From Oscarella lobularis (taxonomy: Eukaryota > Porifera > Homoscleromorpha > Homosclerophorida > Oscarellidae): a stretch of DNA of 64,000 bases. Every line of letters begins with the position of its first letter. Position 1 is the stretch's first letter. Of this stretch, positions 57,529 to 64,000 are shown one piece after another. The DNA lies in NCBI RefSeq assembly GCF_947507565.1, contig NC_089178.1, positions 2,604,001-2,668,000 of the forward strand, given 5' to 3'. The position numbers were made by a program, and so were the translations under genes. A model generated the notes under the pieces. That model searched no databases and was not told the DNA's origin. It worked only from the letters and a program-made list of their open reading frames with translations.

Positions 57529-60500
57529 ATGGACGTCGATCAGATAAAGAAGCTCAAAGTGCAGCAGCTGAAGGAAGAGCTGACAAAGTTGAACCTGCCT
57601 ACGAAAGGTTTGAAGAAGGATCTGCAGGAACGGCTGATCAAAGCGATGGAAAGTCGCGCCGAATCGGAGGAACCAGCAGAGATGGAGGAAGAGGAAGAAG
57701 AGGCTCAGTCGGAAGCTCCGAAAGAAGAGGAAGCAGAGGCGGAACACGTCGACGAAAAGGAAAAGGAAGAGGCAGAAGAAGTTGCGAGCGATCCGATCGT
57801 CGACGGAGCGTCGGCGGAGCCGGAGGACGAAAAGGGGCCTCACCCCGACGTAGAAGACAACGAAGACGCGACGGATCACGGAACGACGGGAAATGGCGTT
57901 TCGAGTCCCGGCGCCGACGTAGATAAGAAGGAGGAGGAAGCGGAGCCGATGGAAGTGGGCGACGGCGAGAAAGGGGACCCCGACGCCGACGAAGAACCGT
58001 CGAAAGAGAAAACGGAAAAGGAGGAAGAGAAAGAGGAAGGGAAAGAGGAAGGGAAAGAAGAGGAGGAGAAGAAACCAGCAGTCGGTGAAGAAGAAAAAGT
58101 AGAAGAAAGTGGCGGCGATAAACGGATGGAAGAGGAAGAGGAAGAGGAAACGGATAAGAAACCGAGACGTGGTGAGAAGCGAGGTGAGAAATTAGTTGAT
58201 CTTACGCTTAGATCTCATAAGGCTTAGATCTCATAAGGCTTAGATCTCATAAGGGAAGTAGAATAGGAATAGGAAGGAGTAGGGAATAGAGTCGATAGAG
58301 GGTATTTGATTGACGGAGACGAGAAAAGCAAATCAATCAGCAACTGAGAAACTCGTGGAAAAGAAAATATCTGTCGAGGCCACAAGGAGGAGATGAAATC
58401 TATTATGAAGAGAGTATTTTATTTATTTTGGGAAGTTGGAAGCAGCCTAAGTCAAAGAAGCGTTTATTTTGATATGTCGTCATCAGTGGAAATGCGCCTT
58501 AGGCGTGAGAAGCTGTTGGAATAGCCAGACAGCCAGACAGCCAGCCAGCCAGTCGCATTTGGTACTGTAACCCTTTGGCCTCAGAATGAGAAAAACCAAG
58601 ATGACGATTCTGAAATTTCTCTTCTTGACCCTGGCCTGCTTTTTCACGGTTTTGTCGATGGATTCTCCTAGGCTTACCTTGGTATGTAGTTAGACATTCC
58701 ACTTGACTTGTTTGTTTTTTTGTGTTTCAGACTTCCGAACAAGGACCTGTGTTTGAGACGGTGATGTGGTCAGCTCTACACGAGGTTAATTATTGAGCAT
58801 GTGTATTGTACTTAGACATTAGCTGCCCGCGTTCTTTCACTGCTCACAGCCCTTTGCGCAGTTGCGTTATTATTGATCTATGCTGGCAGATCATGTGATA
58901 TCGGAATGTTCTCAGATATGGGAAGATTTATATACCTGCCACTCACTGACTGCCTCAAGTATACACAAGCCATGATATTTGCTACTACGTGGGGGGCGGG
59001 AGAGAGTAGTCGATTTTTTTGAAATCTAAGAGTGGCGTTGTCGATGACGATTGCTGTTGGAGGTAGTTGTGCACTGATAAACGAGAAATTGAGTGGAGAC
59101 GTGGCATGAAATAAGACAGAATTGGAAGAGAAAACGGTTTTTTTCTGCACTATGGAAGAAAGAAGAAATCTTTCCTATTGTCTGTTTCAATTTGGAATGG
59201 CTCCTGACTTGTGTTTCACCTTGGGGGAGATAGGGAGATAGGGGGAGGGCGGGCTATAAGAAAATTTATTAGATTTGGATAGAGTAAATGCACGTTACGT
59301 TTCATTTTTCACTGACGTCTTTCTTTTTCTAAAGAACGATCAAGAACTCGGTCCAGATCGCCGCCAAGAAGGGAGAGGACTCCGATTCCCTATGATGAAC
59401 TCTACATCAAGGAAGGGTACCCCAAAATTGTCTTTTGACAAGACAAAGTCTCGCTAGTAATTTTTTATGTGATTAGGGACGAAGTAGAGAGGCTCTTTGA
59501 CGAAACATTTGATGATCCTGAAAGGGAAGAATCGATTATTGGGCTAGACACATGTAAATAAATGAAAATAATCAAATTGTTTTTTTAACCGGACGTCTCT
59601 ATATTTAGACAACTCCGATCTACATTTCAAAGTGTTTGAAGACGGCTTTTCCGGCTGTGGAGTCACCAAGCAGGAGCTCTGCTACCTTTGGGCGGGTTGC
59701 CGAGCAACTCACGGCGTCACGGGAGGAAAGCATTTCTTTGAATGCAGAGTAAAGAGATATGTGACAGTTGAGTTCTATAGTTCAATAGTCTTTTCTTTAT
59801 AGCTTGAGAAGCAGGAAGACGTTTCTATGCCCGACGTTGAATCCGATTTAAAGTACGGCGTGCGTATTGGCTGGTCAGTTGACTCGTCGTCTTGGGCATT
59901 GGGTAAGTTGTGTGCACGTGCGTGTGAAGGGAGGCGTCCAAGACGTTCGTTTTCTAGGCGACGAAGAACTGTCCTACGGCTACGCAGACTGCGGTAAATT
60001 CATCTCGAATGGCGAGTTTGGTGAATACGCTCAGCCATATGATATCGGCGACGTCGTTGGCTGCTGTTTGGTGAGGGAGGGATCGCCTGCACGCGCTAGT
60101 ATTTTAACTCGCGTTGTGCGCAGGATCTCGTCAGTGAAAAAAAGACGATTAGTTTCACAAAGAACGGGAACCAAGTGGGAACGCCAATCGAACTTCCGAC
60201 GGAAGAGATCGCGGAAAAGGCTTTCTTTCCTCACGTTTACACGAAAAACATTCTCGTCTCTTTGAACTTCGGAGCGACAGTGAGACGATTATTTAATTAA
60301 TTAATTAAAACGCATTCTAATTGGCTTTGACTTCAGGAGGCGATTCACGAATTGCCGGAAGATTTCACCTTCATTCAGCAGGCCGACGACGAGTCTCTTG
60401 TGAGCGGTCCGTCGCCCCCGGCAAGCATCACCGACTCGGAGGTAAAGAAAATGATGAATCTTGTTTCTTTGTTTTCAGTGGTTGAGAACCGTAGGTTCTT

Positions 60501-62128
60501 CTCATGGTCGGCTTACCTGGTTCCGGAAAGACGACGTGGGCGCACAAATACGCCAAGGAAGAAGTGCAGAAGAAATTCAACGTTTTGGGCTTTGGAAATA
60601 TTTATGCTAACATGAAGGTTCGGCCAATGGAAAGCACGTCGTTTTGTTGTAATGGAAGTTCTTTTAGACGCCTGTGAGTCCGGCTAAGAAGCCGAATTTA
60701 CGTCGAGAAAAGATTTCGGGATTGGTTCACCGAATTCTTGCGCGTCTGTTTGAAATAGCCGAGATCAGGAAACGCAACTTCATCTTTGATCAGGTCAGTA
60801 GGAGTTTGATAGTTTTCTCTTTTTTTCTGATGGCGTGTGCTCATCCAGTGCAATGCGTACGAGCACGTACAGTCTCGCAAAATGGCGAGCTTTGCTCAAA
60901 GCCGGCGCGAGGCCATCATCTTAGTTCCGTCCAAAAGCGACCTGTCGCAACGCGTTCACAAGAGCGACGCACACGGCGCTCCGCGTTCCGCTGTCAAGTC
61001 AATGAAAGGTAAACAGAATTCTAGAAAGCGCTATTTTGTATAGTATTTCGGGGGTTAATTTCAGCCAGATTTCACTTGCCCGAAGCGGGCGATCTGTTTC
61101 AGACGGTTTGCTATGTTGAACTGAGCGAAGAAGATGCCAAGCCAATAGTGAAGGAATACCACGACGAAGGTAGGCGCCGATCTCGCTCTCGCACGCCCTC
61201 TCACAAACGACACCGACGCAACCACTCTCCTCAACCGCGCTATCACCGCTACGATCGTCACAGCGGCGGCGGCGGCGGCGGCGGCGGCGGAGGCAGTTAC
61301 AGCAGTCGTGACCGTCACCGATACAGCGATCGCGCTCCACCTCCGAGAGCGCCGTATTATCGTCAGAGTCACGGACCTCCTCCACCGCGTCGTAGCTTTC
61401 CTCCCAGTCAGGGCTACTATGATCGTGGCCCGCCACCACCACCACCACCACCACCACCTCAAAGACAATATGACTATCGTTCTCAACGCGATCTTCCGAG
61501 GCCGTCGCCGTCAATGCACGGCGGCGACCGTTACGCGAGACCGAGGCAGTATGATGCGCCGCGTTCTGGCGGCGGAGGCGGCGGAGGCGGCGACTATTAT
61601 CGACAGCCTCCATATAGAGGAGGAGGAGGAAGTCCTCACGGTAGAAATGAAGGTTATCGAGGCGGTGGCGGCGGTCCGTCGCCTCGCATGTCTCCCGCAG
61701 GCGGTCCTGGATATTACGGTAGTAGAGGCGGTGGTCCGCCGAGAGGAGGCCCAAGCTCCTACGGCGGACGCGACAGCAGCGGGATGGGACAGTCATCGCC
61801 CTACGGCGGAGGAAGAGGGAGAGGCGGATCGTCGTACGGGGGAATGCCGTACGGAGGAAGAGGCGGAGGACCGTCGGGTCGCGAATACGGTGACGGCGGA
61901 AGAGGCGGCGGCTTCGGTGGAAGAGGTGGTGGTTTTGGCGGAAGAGACAGCGGCTTCGGTGGAAGAGGCGGCGGCTTTGGCGGAAGAGGCGGCGGCTTTA
62001 GTGGAAGAGACGGCGGTTTTGGCGGAAGAGACGGCGGATACAGCGGTGGCGGTGGATACAGCGGCGGTGGATATCAACGTGGCGGCTACGGCGGAGGTGG
62101 CGGCAGAGGAGGCGGAAATTACCGCTAA
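57529..62128 (+). CDS. HNRNPU: hnRNP U (scaffold attachment factor A)-like protein: SAP, acidic, SPRY, kinase-like and RGG regions
   Basis: A nuclear RNA- and chromatin-binding protein. Exon 1 (57529-58171) encodes a SAP domain (LKVQQLKEELTKLNLPTKGL) and a long Glu/Asp-rich stretch. After a 1.16 kb intron come an SR-like segment (RSRTRSRSPPRRERTP) and the SPRY domain (YNSDLHFKVFEDG, WAGCRATHGVTGGKHFFECR, IGWSVDSSSWALGDEELSYG, ISFTKNGNQVG). Then the polynucleotide-kinase-like domain with P-loop GLPGSGKT at 60510-60533, RKRNFIFDQCNAYEHVQSRK, and AGDLFQTVCYVELSEEDAKP. The tail from about 61160 is very rich in RGG, GGG and proline runs and ends GGGNYR. Exon junctions read without stops. It is head-to-head with ECH1. 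The domain order is that of HNRNPU and HNRNPUL proteins; which one cannot be fixed. Confidence 0.93.
58172..59334 (+). other. Long intron 1 of the hnRNP U gene with short tandem repeats
   Basis: A 1,163-bp intron, long for this window. Near its start is a triplicated CTTAGATCTCATAAGG motif (about 58204-58253) and at about 58526-58552 a (CAGC/CAGA)n tract. No further exon or ncRNA is recognised. Confidence 0.6.
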
Positions 62129-62227
62129 TTTTCGTCGTTCCGGGACAGTCTTTTATGTTGGTAAGTGCGTTATGATTTTCGCTGTTTTTCTTCTTCACTC
62201 AACAGTATCTCTCTGCCTAATCTCCTC

Positions 62228-62233
62228 AAATAA
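62228..62233 (+). terminator. Polyadenylation signal of the hnRNP U gene
   Basis: AATAAA 100 bp after the hnRNP U stop. It lies 62 bp from the stop of the convergent gene, so the 3' ends probably overlap. Confidence 0.5.
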
Positions 62234-62294
62234 ACGTCATTCCAGAAAAGAGACAAAAACGACTAACGCTAACAAGTTCACAGTACGCTGTAAG

Positions 62295-63152
62295 TCAACT
62301 GCTTTCGTAGTAGAGTGTTCCATAGACTTCGAATCCGCCGAGACAGAGCTCGTGACTGCCGCTCGCATTCGGTCCCGTCTGAACGACGCGAACGAAGCGT
62401 ATCGGCGCTTTCGGTTCGTCGATTCGCCACGAACCGGTTCCAAATCGACGATGAAGTGCGTTTTCGTTGAAGTGAACGCTCAGGATCGTCCACGAAGCGC
62501 CCGATTCCGATCCCTCGAGTCGCCAGTGTTGGAGCGCGTGGCTTTTGTCAGCGGCGCCGTGACGAAGTGCGTAGCGCGTCGGCGCGATTGCGCGCGAGTA
62601 GCCCAAGTCGAAGCAGATCCACGACTTTTCGCCATTTTTCGTTCGAAAGACGGCGTTTTTGCGTCCGACGATATCTTCTGGCCGTCCAATGACGTCACCG
62701 GTTCCGTGATCACTCACAGTGATCATTACTTGCAGCGATTCGGCGGGATTACAAAAGGCCGAACGACCGTCTTTGCCTAGATAGTAGACGACGCCATTCT
62801 TGTCGAAGTCTTTCGAATAGACGAATGTGCCTGGGGAGAAGAGTCAACGCTTTCATTTGTTTTTTCTACGCGCCTACTCACGCGACAAAAGAGTTCCATC
62901 ACGTGTTGACGTCGCGCACGACGCGTTTTCGTCTTTTTCCCAATCGAAGCAGTCGTCCTTGAATGTTTTCTTCAACGGCGAAGGTGGTGCACTGCTGCTA
63001 GGCGTCGACTTCGTCGATCCGCCGCGACTGCGACGTCGCTTCAGCTTGTTCGCCAACTTCTGGCCCAGCGAAGCGAGAACGCCGGTCTCTGATTGTTGCT
63101 GAGCTGTATCGTCGTCGCTCGATAAGTCCACGAGACGATTAGCGTCGCTCAT
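62295..63152 (-). CDS. Galactose-binding-fold (SUN/discoidin-like) domain protein with basic N-terminus, 2 exons
   Basis: Exons 62882-63152 and 62295-62830 join to 268 residues. The first 90 residues are disordered-looking: an acidic DLSSDDDTA start, then NKLKRRRSRGG (nuclear-localisation-like) and a Ser/Pro/Thr-rich stretch. The rest looks like the galactose-binding beta-sandwich in E3 ligase HECTD1 and related proteins: FVYSKDFDKNGVVYYLG, IGRPEDIVGRKNAVF, WICFDLGYSRAIAPTRYALR, LQHWRLEGSESGASWTIL, IRFVRVVQTGPNASGSHELC and GGFEVYGTLY. No HECT or other enzymatic domain is attached, so it is a stand-alone module. Function unknown. Head-to-head with the coiled-coil gene. Confidence 0.8.
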
Positions 63153-63264
63153 CGCCGCGGTGAAGAGATATAATTCGACGCAGGAAAGGCAACGCGCGTT
63201 ATAGCCTCTGAAAGTGAGAGACGCGACACGTTTGAACGGTTTCTTCGTCGCCGATCGTCAAGAA
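63153..63264. promoter_or_regulatory. Bidirectional promoter gap (SUN/discoidin-like gene / coiled-coil gene)
   Basis: 112 bp between divergent ATGs. No recognised motif. Assigned from spacing. Confidence 0.35.
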
Positions 63265-63556
63265 ATGGAGCAACTAAGAAATAAGTTTGCACGTTTGCAA
63301 GAGGAGCGCGACAAGGCAGAATTGCGAGCCGAAAAAGCCGAAAAAGAACTGAGAGACGCCAATTCGCATATCGAGGAGCAGGAGAGGGAGATAACTTCAC
63401 TGCGAAACAAGGTAAGGACTTTTTTTGCTTGTCGCCAAACGAGCCGCTGTTCGGCAGATCGACTTGCTCGAGAGCGAAGTCGAAGTCGAACACCAAAAAT
63501 ATGCCGAAATGAAAGAACAGTACGACGCTCTCGTAAACGACATTCACGATATATAA
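63265..63556 (+). CDS. Short coiled-coil protein, 81 aa, 2 exons
   Basis: Exon 1 (63265-63411) starts at the first ATG (MEQLRNKFARLQEERDK) and joins in phase 0 to exon 2 (63458-63556). The 81-residue product is almost wholly a charged heptad-repeat coiled coil, with segments such as RAEKAEKELRDANSHIEEQ, then IDLLESEVEVEHQKYAEMK and a C-terminal LVNDIHDI. It resembles one or two tropomyosin-like periods but is far shorter than tropomyosin. No specific family is recognised. It could also be a small regulatory or scaffold protein. Confidence 0.65.
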
Positions 63557-63721
63557 TGACGGCCAAAAAATTTTCGGAACTTCCATTTTTGTAGAATTTT
63601 AGGGCAGAGAGAATTCGGTCACGTGCACGGTAGGTAGCGCGCTTTTCGTGTACATCGAGACGCCGGGATCTCTGCCGGGAGCATTCTTTCCAGCTCCAGT
63701 CGCTGCGGTGGACAACGCAAT

Positions 63722-64000
63722 ATGTCGGTCAAGGCTCGCTCTCACCAGTCCTTCGCTCTCACCGAGCCGACACCACCGACGCACGAAACAACGACAGACG
63801 ACGAAATTCAAGAATGGAATCCTTATTTGTACTCTCTCCAGCGTCAAGCGCCGCGCCCCTTTCCCGTCGCTTGCCATCGTCCGACGCCCGATCGTCCCTC
63901 CTATTATGGAAGCGAATATCACGGTGCAATCACGCGCGACGAAGCGGCGAAACTTCTTCAAATGACGAACGGAGCCTATCTCGTGCGATCGAGCATGACG
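63722..64000 (+). CDS. CHN: Chimaerin-like protein, N-terminal part with SH2 domain (truncated by window)
   Basis: An open frame from the ATG at 63722 to the window end gives 93 residues. After a short variable start comes EWNPYLYSLQRQAPRPFPV, which follows the chimaerin motif WKSYLYQLQQEAPHP. Then RPSYYGSEYHGAITRDEAAK and NGAYLVRSSMT form the start of an SH2 domain (FHG-I-R-A and GSYLIRES in vertebrate chimaerins), with the phosphate-binding arginine in LVRSS. The C1 and Rac-GAP domains would lie beyond the window. The nearest plus-strand stop before it is that of the coiled-coil gene. Confidence 0.85.
   Translation, partial: MSVKARSHQSFALTEPTPPTHETTTDDEIQEWNPYLYSLQRQAPRPFPVACHRPTPDRPSYYGSEYHGAITRDEAAKLLQMTNGAYLVRSSMT

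Noticed and set aside
57505-57879. Minus-strand Arg/Phe/Leu-rich frame opposite hnRNP U exon 1
   Set aside because: It is the complement of the Glu/Lys-rich acidic region and has no family features.
61308-62780. 490-residue plus-strand frame and a 265-residue minus-strand frame (60999-61796) over the hnRNP U tail
   Set aside because: They are shadow frames of the GGN/RGG-coding low-complexity tail; the in-frame continuation of hnRNP U ending GGGNYR explains the region.

Overview
This is animal nuclear DNA. It carries intron-rich genes for metazoan proteins: cytoplasmic dynein 1 heavy chain, a CARD plus death-domain adaptor, class C GABA-B-like receptors, hnRNP U and a chimaerin. Almost all introns are only about 45-100 bp and intergenic gaps are often 70-250 bp. 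That compactness, together with a cluster of GABA-B-like receptors, best fits a sponge. A homoscleromorph such as Oscarella or Corticium is my guess, made from gene style and not from a database match.

Layout. 1-81 is the tail of an unidentified plus-strand gene. 175-918 (-) is a four-helix membrane protein, head-to-head with urocanate hydratase (992-4289, 25 exons, 676 aa). A monoacylglycerol-lipase-like gene follows (4370-5462). About 1 kb without a supported gene leads into satellite A (6531-10650, about 85 units of about 49 bp). The dynein 1 heavy chain gene fills 10988-36390 with about 77 exons. Its introns are tiny except for one 7.0 kb intron packed with satellite B (about 160 units of 41 bp). 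A CRADD/RAIDD-like adaptor (36588-37304) follows. Then come quinone oxidoreductase CRYZ (-), a class V PLP enzyme (+), intronless D2HGDH (-) and three tandem GABA-B-like receptor genes (41901-52573). The right end holds a CUEDC2 homologue without its CUE domain (-), a GNS-type sulfatase (+), ECH1 (-), hnRNP U (+), a galactose-binding-fold protein (-), a short coiled-coil gene (+) and the start of a chimaerin (+).

Organisation. All six minus-strand genes are head-to-head with a plus-strand neighbour across a 68-216 bp gap, and tail-to-tail with the gene on their other side. Several promoter gaps contain the CREB/ATF palindrome TGACGTCA. The genes do not form one pathway. They cover amino-acid, lipid and 2-hydroxyacid metabolism, motor transport, apoptosis signalling, receptor signalling and RNA binding.

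Most notable: the two satellite arrays at the dynein locus, one of them inside a giant intron and with higher-order repeat structure; an unusual number of GC-AG introns; complementary changes at ligand-contact positions among the three receptor paralogues; and the CUE-less CUEDC2. Exon boundaries were placed by eye from reading frame, splice sites and remembered conservation of the families. No alignment or search was run.
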